DNA of 64,000 bases from Heliocidaris tuberculata (taxonomy: Eukaryota; Echinodermata; Echinoidea; Camarodonta; Echinometridae), in the NCBI GenBank assembly GCA_025618425.1, contig CM046844.1, forward strand, positions 2,420,165 to 2,484,164, given 5' to 3'. The notes below the pieces were generated by a model. It did no database searches. It saw nothing but the letters and a program-made list of their open reading frames with translations, and had not been told where the DNA came from. Below, in pieces: positions 36,436 through 48,267 of the stretch (position 1 is the first letter of the stretch; every line of letters begins with the position of its first letter). The translations under genes and the position numbers were made by a program.

Positions 36436-36573
36436 ATCTAACAACGTACAATAGGAAGTAATAGAAGCTGAGGAGGAAGGAAGTCTGTAATTCAGTAAAG
36501 TGCTATCTAGAGCACTGGCCAGCTAGAGGGCTACCCTTTACATTAACAAGTCTATCACCAATGATCGCTCTAT

Positions 36574-37039
36574 AGGCGCTTTCACACCTACCCGATCAGG
36601 AAAAATACCCGTAAATTACGAGAACTTGTTCAGGCCCCAAAATACCCGATAATTATTTCGCGCTTTCACACCTCCCCGAACCAGAGCTCTTCGAGGAAAG
36701 TTCTCGAAGTTATGAGCATGCGCAGTACGGTTTATTTTGCAGACGAGGCGCGCGCTTTCAAATTCACTGCTTCTGCAGCGGTGGACGTGCGATGCGAGAG
36801 ATGGCCATAATAGCTAGTTCTCGTAATTTGCTTTCACACTGCAAATATCCCCGCGACCTTGGAGAAAGTACGCATAGTTTTGAGAAAGTACCTACTAAAT
36901 TCCGGGTATTTTCTTGCGGGGATATTACGAGTACTTTCGTTTCACACTGGCAAAATACCTGGTATTTTCTGATCGGGGGAGAATACCCGATCAGAAAATA
37001 ACAGGTATTTTTCCTGATCGGGTAGGTGTGAAAGCGCCT
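36574..37039. mobile_element. MITE with AGGCGCTTTCACACC ends, TAT duplication
   Basis: Ends AGGCGCTTTCACACCTACCC and GGGTAGGTGTGAAAGCGCCT are near-perfect inverted repeats of about 38 bp. TAT flanks it at 36571-36573 and 37040-37042. GATCGGG/CCCGATC and CTCGAAG-type sub-repeats occur inside. Confidence 0.85.
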
Positions 37040-37042
37040 TAT

Positions 37043-38449
37043 AGGTGCGTCTCCATCAGCCAGAGTTTGTTCAAGCTCGAGATTCTAGCCCAATCAGCGC
37101 TTCTTGAGAAAAAAGACAGAGTTTGAAAAACCCCGACTCCATCAGCCCGAGTTGAGCGATTCCCGCTCGTTCTTAGAATAAACTCGAGCTAAAGAGCATG
37201 CGCAATGTAAAGATGGAAAATTTTTAAAAAATTAATAGAATAAATAACAAGAATAGAGCAAAGAAATGCATAAGGAAAAGATAAAAAGAGAGAAGGAAAA
37301 ACAAAGAAATACATAGGAGTAGAAGGAAGGAAAGATAATGGGGAAAACAAAGAAATGTATAAGGAGAAAAAGAGAGAAGGAAAAACAAAGTTATTCATAA
37401 GAAACCAAGAAATACATAAGAAAAAGATAAAATAGAAAGAAATATACATAAAGAAATATAAGGAAAAGATGAAAAGAGAGAAGGAAAACAGAGAAATATA
37501 AAGGGAAGAGGATAAAAAGAAGAAAAAAGAAATACATATAAATAGATACTGTAGAAGAGTAGACAATGGGAAAACAAAGAAATACAAAAGGAAAGGTTAA
37601 AAAGGATAATAAGAAGAACAAAGAGATACATAAGAATTGAAAGAAGAATAACAAATGGGGAAAACAAGAAATAGATAAGGAAAGAGATAAAATGAAAAAA
37701 ACAAACAAAGAAATACATAAGGAAATATGAAGAGAAGAGGATAGAAAGGGAACAAAGAAATACATAAGAATAGAAAGAAGAAAAAATGGGGAAAACAAAT
37801 ATATATAAGCAGAAAAAAGAGAGAAGGTAAAACAAAGTAATACATAAGAAACAGATATATAAAGAAAAAGATAAAATAGAAAAACAAAGTAATACATAAG
37901 GAAATATAAAGAGAAGAGGATGGAAAGAACAAAGAAATATAAAGAAAAAGAAAAGAGGATAGCAAGATCGAAGAACAAAAAATGGGAAAAACAAAGAGAT
38001 ACATAAGTAAAAGATAAAAAGAGAGAAGGAAAACAAATAAATACATAAAGAAAAGAAGATTGCAAGAAGAACAAATAAATACATGAGAATAGAAAGAAGA
38101 ATAAAGAATGGGGAAAACAAAAAAAATACATAAGGAAAAGATAGAAAGAGAGAAGAAAATCAAGAAATACATAAGGAAAATAGAATTTCTAGGATTGGTG
38201 TCTTGAATAAATTGACCCGAGTCAAAACCTGAGTGTGTCTTCACCTGCGAATTAGCGGGCTAATTCGCCCAATAGTGCGCTATTTCACCAAAAAAACCGA
38301 GTTGACTTGGGTTTGTAAGCTCGAGATGAAACCTACAAAATAGCCTGCTATTCATTACAAACTAGCTCGAGCTAGCTCTGATCGGGTTAATTTCCCAGGA
38401 TCAGAATTAGCGGGCTATTTTGGAAACTCGGGCTGATGAAGACGTGCCT
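37043..38449 (+). mobile_element. TIR element with internal purine-rich satellite, copy 2
   Basis: Ends AGGTGCGTCTCCATCAGC and GCTGATGAAGACGTGCCT, with TAT at 37040-37042 and 38450-38452. Same structure as 20335-21544, with a longer purine array (about 37210-38180) and an extra block near 38290-38340. It abuts the 36574 element with a shared TAT. Confidence 0.85.
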
Positions 38450-38452
38450 TAT

Positions 38453-39448
38453 CGCTCTGGTGTCAAATCCTCCGCGTGGATCATGTACATGTAATGTGAT
38501 TGTCGTTGATTGGATTTTGATTTGGAACTCGGGTTGGTAAGATGTGTAATGAAGCATGAAATTTGCTTTTGGAAAATGAATTTAATGCTCAAATTATACT
38601 AAATGGTATGGAAAAATAAACCACAAATGGAAGGATACATGTATCTATTTAAAACCTGTTGTGTACGATTTGAATTTGGTGTGCATGAACACATTTTCCA
38701 TATAGACTCTAGCCAAGTTATTTTGGGCTAAATATCCCATAGGTCAAAGAATTAGAATAATAGAATGCCATAATTCCCTCAAGTGAGATTTTTCAAATGA
38801 ATCCACGTTATAGCTATTACACTGTAAAACAGTAGACAAGTGGGAGACCTTATTTCTGTTTTTATCTTCTGATTTTCCTTGCATATCTGTTTTAAAGAAG
38901 AAGAAGAAAAAAAAAAGGAGAATGAATTATGATCATTGTCATGCATATATTACTAAAATCAAAGTGACATCTTGTTGGTCTGACCAATAATATTACAAGT
39001 TAATGTACGCTTTGACTGTATTGGTATTCAAATTTTCCAGGCAATCATAGGACTACATGCACTGTAGGCCTATGTGCTTGCCTAGTATCTCCTTGGCATG
39101 ACACCTGCACACAGCCATTTGTTTAAGGATATATTCAAAGTTCATATACATGTATGTATCTGGACAAAAGAAAATTAAAGCCTCTTCCTGTGAACTGTCA
39201 CATAGTATACGGTCATCCTCCAATTAGATTGTTATGTAATTTACATTGCTTCTACATGTACTTGTACTTTCATTGTAGGCCTTTGATGTATTACTATACT
39301 AGCATTATGATTTGATTCAGCTACACTGATAGAAGCCTTCTTCTTTGCTGCCAATTATGGTGGCACCAAGGTTTCAAATAGGATGTCAGAAAATACTTTT
39401 TAGTGAGACAAATTTTCTATCATTTTACCTTTTCCATACAAGGGAGTT
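38453..39448. other. Intergenic stretch without recognised features
   Basis: AT-rich; no credible ORF or inverted repeat noted. Confidence 0.5.
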
Positions 39449-39847
39449 CATCTTGCAGCAATGATTTAAGGGTTAGGGTTAATCACATTCTGTTCTTCAA
39501 ATTGGCAACAATAATATTTTTCTTTTAATGCTACATGGTTCTAATAAAATGTAATGCCTTTCAAAACACCATACATGGTTAACAACTTTGTTGAAAAGTT
39601 AAAAAAGTTGCCAATTTGGATAAATGATTTTGAACCTCTCGATGTGTTGCTAATCTAAGGATTTTTAAAGCTTATTCACTTTTTAAAATTCCTGGCATCA
39701 AATGCAAAATGATCATGCAACAAAAATGGACATAGTTTGTGCAAACAATTTTGCTCTCTCTACTCATGCATCTGGTATATTTTTTAGAGCTCTGAATAAA
39801 AAATTATTGAGCCAAACCACAAAATGTGTTCACTTGTCTCGAAAGGG
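39449..39847 (+). mobile_element. piggyBac-like MITE family A, copy 5, left end lost
   Basis: Right end CTTGTCTCGAAAGGG with TTAA at 39848-39851. The left CCCTTTCAGGACA is replaced by unrelated sequence; internal blocks match the other copies. Confidence 0.8.
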
Positions 39848-40038
39848 TTAATGATAACATTGCTGCTCTAGAGCATGTTTTAAATTTTAAGAAGAAAAAA
39901 AAAAATCTTTGTCCAAATTTATTATACAGTATTAAAATTTTTGGCAGTAACAAAGTGTCTGAGGCACTGGAATGAACAAGATCTATCATTAGATAAAAAC
40001 TCTCCCAGCATGCATGTAGGATCTACTTCCCCACATTA

Positions 40039-40564
40039 GCTACGTTCATACGGGACGTGTGGTTTTGAAACTTTAAGTTAGCGAAACTTTAAGTTAACGA
40101 AACAACGACTCACTAACCACAATGAGGGTTCACACGGGCCCGAAACAGTGATGCTTGTTGTTCTGAAACTACAAGCCGAGCGATTGTCGTTGTTAACACT
40201 GGAAGTAGATACTGATTGTGTGTACAGTACACATACAGTTCCTATGTTCATAATTCATGTGAAGGGTATGACCCGGAGTTTAACATGAACAGAGAGATCA
40301 CCGTTAACTACAAGCTTGCGAAACTTGTTTATTCCGTTTACGTGGTCCGAAACTGTAACGGAGGATCACCCATTGCTTGTGGTTTCGGCGTTAACCATGA
40401 GCTATAGCTTGTGGTTCTAGAACTACAAGTAAACTTGAGGTTTCGAAACTACGAGTCCATTCATACACTGTACGATCTGAAACTACAAGATAATTACAAG
40501 TTAACTTAAAGTTTGGAAACTACAAGCGAAACTTGCAGTTTAGCTCCCATCGTGTGAACCTGAC
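40039..40564. mobile_element. MITE with GCTACGTTCA ends, copy 2
   Basis: Left GCTACGTTCATACGGGAC and right ATCGTGTGAACCTGAC, TA-flanked, same order of AAACTTTAAGTT and GAAACTACAAG sub-repeats as 34594-36009. 526 bp, uninterrupted. Confidence 0.8.
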
Positions 40565-40768
40565 TATTATCTGTTTATAGCACACAGTTACGAGACATTT
40601 CACACAAATTGGATCTCATATTTTTTTTTTTTGCTCTCTTTTTTATGAGCGATATCCAATCACATTTGCAAAAGACTATAGTATAGATTGGCCTTTGAAA
40701 TGACATTTTCATTTGCCCTGTTCACAATGATCAATGTACCATCATCTGTAACTGTTTTTAATGAGATT

Positions 40769-40981
40769 CACTCTGAAAACTAAAGTGTTAAATCACCATT
40801 TAAAAGGGCCAAGGAGTGACCCCTTTTAAAAATTTTAGATTAACACTTTTAACTTGCTGGATTCATCCTTTATAGTGTTGCGTCCAATCCAGCATGTTAA
40901 AATTGGTGATCCACCATTTTGAAAATGTGGTCACTCATCGGCCATTTTAAAAGGTGATTTAACACTTTAGTTTTTAAAGTG
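40769..40981. mobile_element. Fold-back MITE (CACTxTxAAAACTAAAGTG ends), copy 1
   Basis: Left AAACTAAAGTGTTAAATCAC and right GTGATTTAACACTTTAGTTT are exact inverted copies, continuing through AAAAGGGCC and GGTCACTC blocks. Second copy at 55838-56015. Confidence 0.82.
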
Positions 40982-42360
40982 TTGTAATAATTTGCTTCAT
41001 GTCCATTGTCAATGCTGGTAACTATTGTATTTTCTTTCTCTATTAAAAAAAAAAATGTTTTAACATTTATCCACTGATTAACTGATTTTCAATTTCATTA
41101 GTCTTCTTTGTATTGCAAGATTAAAAACAAGGAGCAAGGAAATTACGTGATTTCAAGTTATTACCACAAATAACTATAATTTTCAAAGAGGGATGTTGGT
41201 GTTAGTGCATTGATCATACAAAGGTTGCATGACCCTGCATAGTATGCATGTTTCATCCCTCATGTTCAGATTTGAGATTTCCAATATCTGATTGATATCA
41301 CCCTGAATGCTGATGAACTAATTTTGTCATCATCTCTTTGTAGAATATAATGAAGCATTGGTTAATACATGTAGCTGATATCTGTATCAAAGCATGTATT
41401 GTTACTGCATGAATGATTGCATCTGCTCTGCTCAGTAAGAATTCAATGAGGCTTGAGACAAAAATGTCATCCTTACTTGAAGGTTAATGAAAGAGAAGAT
41501 GATTAATTTTATCTTCAGAACTGGGGAAAGATCTGGATTGAATTTGACCGAATACCACATAAAAGATGAATGGAAATTGATATTGCATGTATATCATACC
41601 TAGGCAAGCATAACATATTTTCAAGTGTAGAAGATTGATTGTTCAGACTTGATTGTCATATGAGCTATAAAAGTCATATTAAATTTTAGTAGATCGTTAT
41701 GGATGCCAGCCTGTACAATTAGCATTAAAAAATAACAGTAAACTGTATTATATATTACATGTATACATACTTAGTGCTGATACTTAGCTTACATGTTTTT
41801 TGTGCCAATTTGAAGAGGGATAAAGAGCAGGCAGCAAATATTAAATCATATTCAGCGTTATTAAATGCATGGATGATAGCTTATATCAAATTATATAGCC
41901 ATATTAAGTGAAGCAGTAAACTGGAAAATTACACTATGCACGACATCTTGTGATGCCACTGACCGTCCATATTACTTGGTTTTAGTACAGGTTGTGAGCT
42001 GTGAAAAAAAGAACAGTACCATACTGTCGCCAGTCGTGGCGCACCCATGTAATAGAGCTTCCTTGCTGCAATGACCTACATGTATGTCAACTGCTCCAGT
42101 CTCTCTGGTGCGTAATGAATGGATGTGATTGGCTAGCAGATATTGTACCAAAAGAAATAAGGGACAACTATGCGGCGTTTCGCTCACTGCCAATCGCGCA
42201 AATAATGATGGCAGGCAAAGTTATTTCCCAAAGTGAATTATCCATGGGGCTTTTTTATGTTCTGCTAATTTGTTTGTAAAACAAGAACTTCTTCTTTGGC
42301 AGTGCATACAAAATAAATAATTTGTACTATGTTTTCTATTTTCGATGTAACATAGCTTAA
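40982..42360. other. Intergenic stretch before the DIRS element
   Basis: AT-rich with no recognised gene. A 92-codon ORF at 42001-42279 has no motif I recognise. Confidence 0.45.
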
Positions 42361-42374
42361 TTTACTACAATAAA

Positions 42375-42516
42375 TTAATGTATCTACCTATTATTGCTAG
42401 TTTGGTCCAAACTACGCTACCACCGAGAAACTAAAAGTCACATTCGCGCACGCCCCACCCCCGTATGACGCCTTCCCATAGTCACATGCGCGAGCGCACG
42501 CCCGCCATCTTCCTCT
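42375..42516 (+). repeat. DIRS left inverted terminal repeat
   Basis: About 140 bp that match the reverse complement of 48334-48476 with only one or two mismatches. It includes the near-palindrome TAGTTTGGTCCAAACTA. The outer 14 bp (42361-42374) are unique to the left end. Confidence 0.92.
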
Positions 42517-42978
42517 TTTCATTCTCGCTGCCGTAGAATAAACACATCAAGATAAGTCACTGCGCCAAAATTTGAGATTCTTCTCTAATTTGCGCTTTTT
42601 GATACTGCTTGACAAATAATTCCGTTCTCCTTTTAATCCTTATTAATTTGGTGGAACGGACTTCCCAGTCACTTTTTTTTGTTAGACAGGAAATTAGTTC
42701 AATTTCTGTCTCGCCTTTCTTCCCCTTTCGTTCCTCCCGGCGACATAGCTTTACGCACATTCGCTGGGCTAGCAATCCGCTGCTTAGCGCTTTGTTTACT
42801 TTCGTTAGGGTTTTCCCTTGTTGGCTGTTCGTGCATAGCCCCCGGGGTGTTGTTTTTTGTTCCCTTCGTAGGTAATGCTTTTAGTTGTACTTGTATTTTC
42901 TTTAGAAATACTACGTGCTAATTATTTATTTACACCCTTACGTTCTTGTCTCTTATTTCTTATCATTTCAGGATCAGT

Positions 42979-45212
42979 ATGAATTCGTCTGTTCCTTTGA
43001 ATCCTGTTACCCGTACCGGCCCCGCCAGTGTGCAGGCTGACACGGCGGAAGTTAGTTTCACGGTTTCATCTCCGATGATACGCAGTACACTAACTACCGG
43101 GGGTACGGGAAATCGTCGTCTTGTTCAGGGATTATTTCCCAGGCTTGTCGACGAAAGGTAAGTTAGGGACCCCTGCGATCAGTGGGTCTCGGACAGGGAC
43201 AAGCACCTCGTTGTTTGCTAGCCCGGCAGCGGCCGGGCTCGGCTTTACAACAACAGTCGGGACTCGCAGTCCCGGCGAGGGGGTCGTCGGATTACCGACC
43301 AATGGCCCCCGATCTCAGGGCGTGAGTGTCGCCGGATTACCGGCCACTGGCACTCATGTCCGCTCAGGGGGAGCCGTCGGGGCACCGACCACTGGCTCCC
43401 ACCTGAGCAAAGACGCTGGAGCTTCTCCTTCCAGTGTTCTATATACTCTTAGTGACTCGGCTAGCCCTGACTCAGCCCTAGTCACCACGGAGACGGCTAC
43501 CCCCCGTTCTAAACGGGCCAAGCGTAGCCGTGAGAGATCATCCGAGCGCCCTGCCAAGCACGGCCTCTCGGGTACGGCCGAGGTGCCGACTTCTTTGCCA
43601 GAGGGCTCTGCCCCCCCTTGCAAGAAGTCCAAAGGGCACCATTCGGCCAAGTCTCTCTCTAAGTCAAAGTCCAAGGTTGCCTCGGGTACACCTATGACTA
43701 CGACTAGGAAGAAGTGCAAGGCCTCTTCCAAGACGCCAGACCCTTCTCCTTCGGCGGTCGATCAGGCGGAACTTCTTCGTTTTTTGAAGATAGTTGTGGA
43801 GAAGAGCGGGTGGTTACCCGCTACCTCCCAGCCGACCGCGGGTGGCACGGACCCCCCCTCGGACACTGACCAGTCCGTGGACTTGGGTGATTCGAACCTT
43901 GACCCGGTTATACCCGGTTCCGGTTCGACGAGATCCGACCCCGAGTTACCGGTTTCCGGTCTCGGTATGTCGGTATCCGACCCCGGTTTGCCGATATCCG
44001 GTCCTAATTTACAGGTTCCAGGCTGTCAAAAGCCTCTTGCTCATGACAGATCAATACTATCCGGTCATGATTGGCCCCTTGAGGGTCATGCTCGATCCCG
44101 GCAGGCGCAGAGCCGCCCGGTCAGAGCTGCTCCTACTCCGGCGGCGCTTGGCGCCCCTCCCGGTGAGGAGACTTACGGCTCGTGGATGCACCCGCCCCCC
44201 TGGGGCCAGGTTTCCCACATAGCCGACCCTGATGTTGACTCTGATTCCGAGTCACAAGCCAGTGCGGTCCCCCAACCCCCTCGTGGTTTGGCAGCTGACG
44301 CGCAGGCTCTTTTGGAGAGATACTTACCTGAGACTTTCCCGCCGGCCCAGCCGGACTCGGCTCAGGCTTCTCTTCTCTTCAGGCAAAGGGCCCCTTCATC
44401 GGGGATACCCCTTACTGACGATTTCAAGACTGCCTATGAGGGCATAGCTGAACAGTCGTCGCTGCCTGGGGCTTCAATTGGTAGGAAGCGTCCCTTTGCC
44501 AAGGAATACGCTTTCCGACCCCAAGATTCACTTGGGTTTTTCCAACCGAAGAAATTCTCGCCTGACATCGGGCATGTCGGGGCGAGACTTGGCGTGAACT
44601 TCAAGAGAAGGAGTTACACAGCCAAGGATAGGCAGGCACGTGACTTTGAGACCCACGCCAGATCTGGCCTGCGGCTCACGGCCTACCTAGGCTCTTTAAT
44701 CAGCCTCAGGGTCAGGTCTCGGGAACTTCAGGTTTCAGAGTCTGACGGCTTGGTTTTGGATGAGATCCTGCTTGTTTTGACAGGATCTCTGTGGTCGCAG
44801 CTGACTGCTGCAGCTGTCCAGGCCACGAACTCTAGGAGAGAGATTGCTCTCTCGTCCTTAGGTTCTGGAGAGGGATATCCCCTCCCTCTTGGCGGGGATT
44901 CCCCAGTCGGGGGAGCATCTGTTTGGGGGTCAGTTCGCTGCTGTTCTTCAGCGCGAGATCGACTCCCGTAAGCAGGCGGCTGAATTGTCGAGGCAATTCC
45001 GTCCACGTCAGCCGGCTGAACCTCCTAAGCCGAAGGCTAGGACGTCGGTGCCCCCCCTCCCACGCCATCAGCGGGTGAGCTCGGCTCCACCTCGCGTGGC
45101 GTTACCTACCGGTCAGCAGCCCAAGTCTGCTCGAGGTAGGGACTCTCCCAGAGGTAAGGGGAGTAATAGGGCCCGCGGCAAGGCTCCGGCCAAGCCCAAG
45201 CAGGACTTTTGA
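42979..45212 (+). pseudogene. DIRS gag-like ORF with frame breaks
   Basis: The ATG at 42979 opens MNSSVPLNPVTR and stops at 43161. The next frame is open from 43121 to 44971, and a third from about 44866 to the stop at 45210-45212. The middle part is Ser/Pro/Thr/Gly-rich with basic stretches (SRTGTSTSLF, KSKSKVASGT). Its C-terminal third (KFSPDIGHVGARLGVNFKRR) is more ordered, and the last frame carries GEHLFGGQFAAVLQREIDSR with a basic tail, as in DIRS gag proteins. The first break coincides with a splice-donor-like GAAAG|GTAAGT at 43157. No zinc knuckle is visible. Confidence 0.72.
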
Positions 45213-45228
45213 GGGTGCGCCCCGAGCA

Positions 45229-46137
45229 GTGGATCACCAGGTAGGCGGACGACTACGGTATTTCCTTCCCGCTTGGGAAGCAATTACCGAGGACGGCTTC
45301 GTTCTCTCAGTCGTGCGAGACGGCTTCTTCATAGAAGTTGCAGAGCCCGTCCCGCACGGCGCCATCCGTATCCGCCCGCCAGTCTCGTCCGCTCTTCATC
45401 AGCAGCATATTTCGGCCGAGATACGATTGCTGCTGGAGAAGGGCGCTATAGAGAAGGTGAGAGACCACCCACATCTGTGTCTCTCCCGGATCTTTGTGAT
45501 CCCAAAACGCTCGGGGAAGCTGAGGATGATCCTCAATATGAAGGTCATCAACACCTTTATCCCTCCGGAACACTTCCGGATGGAGACACTAGCGTCCATT
45601 CTGCCGGCAATCGAGCGGACAGATTTGGCGATTTCGCTAGATTTGAAGGACGCATATTTCCATATCCCGAAACATCCACGCTCGCGGGATCTATTGGGAT
45701 TCTCCTTCCAAGGCGAAACTTTCAGGTTTCGTGCCCTACCATTCAGGCTGAGACCAGCTCCCCGTGTCTTCACCCGGGTAGTGTCAGCTCTAGCCGCCTT
45801 CCTAAGGAATCGCGGTCTCCGACTCTTTGTCTACCTGGACGATTGGCTCCTGGTAGCACATTCAGAGCCTGTGCTCCGAGACCAGTTGCACCTCCTGCTC
45901 CAGACTACTCAGGAGCTAGGATTTATAGTCAACTGGGAGAAGTCGGAGCTGTCTCCCACCCGTACCCCAGTGTATTTAGGTGCGGAGATAGACATCCTGA
46001 ATCAGGTCGCCCGCCCCAGCCGCGACAGAATTCGGACGATTACGTCAGCTGCTCGGTCCTTGCGTCTTTCTCGCAAGATACGGGCCAAGCGCTGGCTTCA
46101 ATTTCTGGTGTTGTACTGCCAGACTGCAGACTTCTGA
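45229..46137 (+). CDS. DIRS reverse transcriptase domain
   Basis: 302 codons open from the gag stop. Finger and palm motifs include KGAIEKV, GKLRMILNMKVIN, the first catalytic aspartate in SLDLKDAYFHI (about residues 134-144), and the YLDDWLLVA catalytic box (about 200-208), whose DDW form is typical of DIRS/Ngaro. GFIVNWEKSELSP and VYLGAEID follow. The frame ends in a stop at 46135-46137, after the thumb (KRWLQFL), where the frame of 46105-47141 takes over. The true start may be earlier or overlap gag. Confidence 0.88.
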   Translation: MDHQVGGRLRYFLPAWEAITEDGFVLSVVRDGFFIEVAEPVPHGAIRIRPPVSSALHQQHISAEIRLLLEKGAIEKVRDHPHLCLSRIFVIPKRSGKLRMILNMKVINTFIPPEHFRMETLASILPAIERTDLAISLDLKDAYFHIPKHPRSRDLLGFSFQGETFRFRALPFRLRPAPRVFTRVVSALAAFLRNRGLRLFVYLDDWLLVAHSEPVLRDQLHLLLQTTQELGFIVNWEKSELSPTRTPVYLGAEIDILNQVARPSRDRIRTITSAARSLRLSRKIRAKRWLQFLVLYCQTADF

Positions 46138-47141
46138 TGAGGCCCTTCCAGTGGCACCTTTTGAAGTTCTTTTTGCCGAGCGTAGACTCCCTCAGAGTAT
46201 GGATTCCATTACCGAGGGAGATCAGACGTCTTCTCGCCCCCTGGGCAGACGAGACATTTCTTGCTCGAGGCAAGCCTCTCCGCACCCCTCTTCCGTCAGT
46301 GTCCATCTCGACGGATGCGTCCCTTCTGGGCTGGGGCGGCCATTGTGGGGACGAGATGATTTTGGGGGACTGGTCTCATCTGCACACTCTTCCCCATATC
46401 AATGTACTGGAAATGCTGGCGGCATTCATGTCGCTCCGCCAATTCAGGGGCACGATTGTGGGGCACTCCGTGCTTATCCTTACGGACAACACCACGGTTG
46501 CTGCCTACATCAATCGTCAAGGGGGAACTCGTTCAGTTTCCCTGAACTCTCTTACCGCCCAGTTATGGAGGTGGTGTCGGACAAACAACATTGTCCCGAT
46601 AGCCTCTTACATTCCCGGACAAGAGAATCTTATAGCAGACTTTCTGTCCCGGGGCAAGTGTCTCCCATCCGAGTGGTCCCTCCATCAGGAGGTTTTCGAT
46701 CTTCTCCGCGCTACTTGGGCGCCGCTAGAGATCGATCTGTTTGCGACCACTCTCAACCACCGTCTTCCGAGGTACTGTTCTCGGGTACGGGACCCGGAGG
46801 TTTGGGCACTCGATGCCTTCGCTCTCCATTGGGGACATTTTCGAGGGTATGCTTTCCCTCCGTTTCCTTTGATCCCTCAGGTTCTGAGAAAGATCAAGGA
46901 GGATCGAGCGTGGGTCCTGTTAGTAGCCCTGCGCTGGCCGAGGAGACCTTGGTTTCCTCTACTCCTGTCCCTCCTGGCGGGACAGCCGTTTCCACTTCCA
47001 CGGAGGCCGGACCTTGTGTCCCAGCCTCTGTCCGGGATCCTCCATCATCGGCCCGAGGTCCTTCACTTGACCGCTTGGCCGTTATCGGGCGGGGAGACGC
47101 TAGAGCTTCGGGACTCTCTGAGAGAGCCTCTCAGTTTATAG
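46105..47141 (+). CDS. DIRS RNase H and methylase-like domain, shifted frame
   Basis: Continues pol in another frame. RNase H residues: STDASLLGWGG (D), NVLEMLA (E), LILTDNTTVAAYINRQ (D) and GQENLIADFLSR (D). Then EIDLFATTLNHRLPRY and GYAFPPFPLIPQVL, the domain DIRS elements share with phage-type DNA adenine methylases, here with a PPF-type core. The stop at 47141 lies inside the recombinase region, so the two ORFs overlap. Whether the change from the RT frame near 46105 is a mutation or programmed cannot be told from one copy. Confidence 0.85.
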
Positions 47142-48123
47142 TCCAGAGTCGTAGAGATTCCACTAGATCTCTTTACAACTCCCGTCTGGAGGCCTTTTCA
47201 GTTTGGTGTGAAGACCTCGGGTTTCACCCCGTGAGGCTTCTGTGGGCACTATTGCAGATTTTCTGATCTCCTTATTTGATAAGGGTAGATCTCTTTCCAC
47301 TATCCGTGGATACCGCTCTGCCATTGCTGCCATTCATGTTGGCTTTCCGGACGGCTCGGGAGTTTCTAGCTCCCATTACCTGACTAAGTTGCTGAGATCG
47401 TTTTTCCTACAACGACCAGCAAATCCAAAGCTGTCTCCTGCTTGGAGCCTTCCTAAGGTTCTGGACGCGCTATCAAAGCCTCCCTTTGAACCGATGAGCA
47501 AGGCTTCTCTCCATCATGTGACTGTCAAGACCATTTTTCTTATCGCCATAGCTTCAGGGCAAAGAAGAAGCTCTCTTCATGCTCTTTGTACCTCTCCTGG
47601 TCATATCCGTTGGGAAAGGCAAGGTGTTCGCCTTATCCCCAAGCCCTCCTTTGTAGCCAAAAACCAGACGGCTTCCTCCGGATCGGTTGAGGTGTTTCTC
47701 AGCCCCCTGTCAGACTTCTCCTCAGTCAAGGAGGACAAAGTCTGGTGTCCGGTGAGGGCGCTAAAATGGTACTTAGACAGAACCAAAGATTGCCGCTCGG
47801 ACGAGCAACTTTTTCTCATTACTCGCAAACCTTTCTCCCCTGCTTCTAGAGAATCCATCTCTAGGTGGATTGTCGAGGCCATCCAGGCCGCTGGCCCAGA
47901 GGCCCTTCTCGCGGATAGCAAACCTAGAGCGCATGATACCAGAAGCATTAGTACTTCTTGGGCGCTTTTTCAGGGCATTGCCCTAGAAGACATCTTGAGG
48001 GCCGCTTTTTGGCGGTCTCCTAACTCTTTCACTTCTTTTTATCTGAGGGACATTCCTTCAGGAGAAGTGCAGTTTGTAACTTCGTCTTTGAGGGCGGCAT
48101 CTTCTGCCGTTGACCCCCGTTAG
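47085..48123 (+). pseudogene. DIRS tyrosine recombinase with one frameshift
   Basis: The N-terminal SAM-like segment (RRDSTRSLYNSRLEAFSVWC) is in one frame up to about 47232. The rest runs in the next frame to TAG at 48121-48123: GTIADFLISLFDKGRSLSTI, then the catalytic core. Catalytic residues are the first Arg in ASGQRRSS (about 47562), the His-x-x-Arg pair in AHDTRS (about 47932), and the Tyr in FTSFYLRD (about 48038). The shift at CACCCCGTGAGG looks like loss of one C. The start codon is not identified. Confidence 0.85.
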
Positions 48124-48170
48124 TCTTCTTCCCTTGGGACATGCCACCCCGGATTTTTATCTGTGCTAGT

Positions 48171-48267
48171 CTAGCAATAATAGGTAGATACATTAATTAA
48201 TTGTAGTAAATCAGTAAAATCATACCTGATTTTGTTATTTCCTAAATAAATTTATGTATCTACCTAT
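48171..48267. repeat. DIRS internal complementary region
   Basis: Its left half (CTAGCAATAATAGGTAGATA onward to GTAGTAAA) is the reverse complement of the element's left end. Its right half (CAGTAAAATCATACCTGATT onward to TACCTAT) is the reverse complement of the right end. About 3 mismatches in 97 bp. In DIRS1 models this region templates completion of the termini during circle formation. Confidence 0.92.

Noticed and set aside
43354..43731. 125-codon ORF antisense to DIRS gag
   Set aside because: Shadow of a GC-rich coding region; no start context or motif.
45273..46104. Upstream part of the 622-codon frame at 45273-47141 as a single protein
   Set aside because: Before about 46105 this frame is the wrong frame of the reverse transcriptase; only the part after it encodes RNase H and the methylase-like domain.
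46151..47084. Upstream part of the 371-codon frame at 46151-47266
   Set aside because: It is the alternate frame of RNase H and methylase; only its last 50-60 codons look like the recombinase N-terminus.
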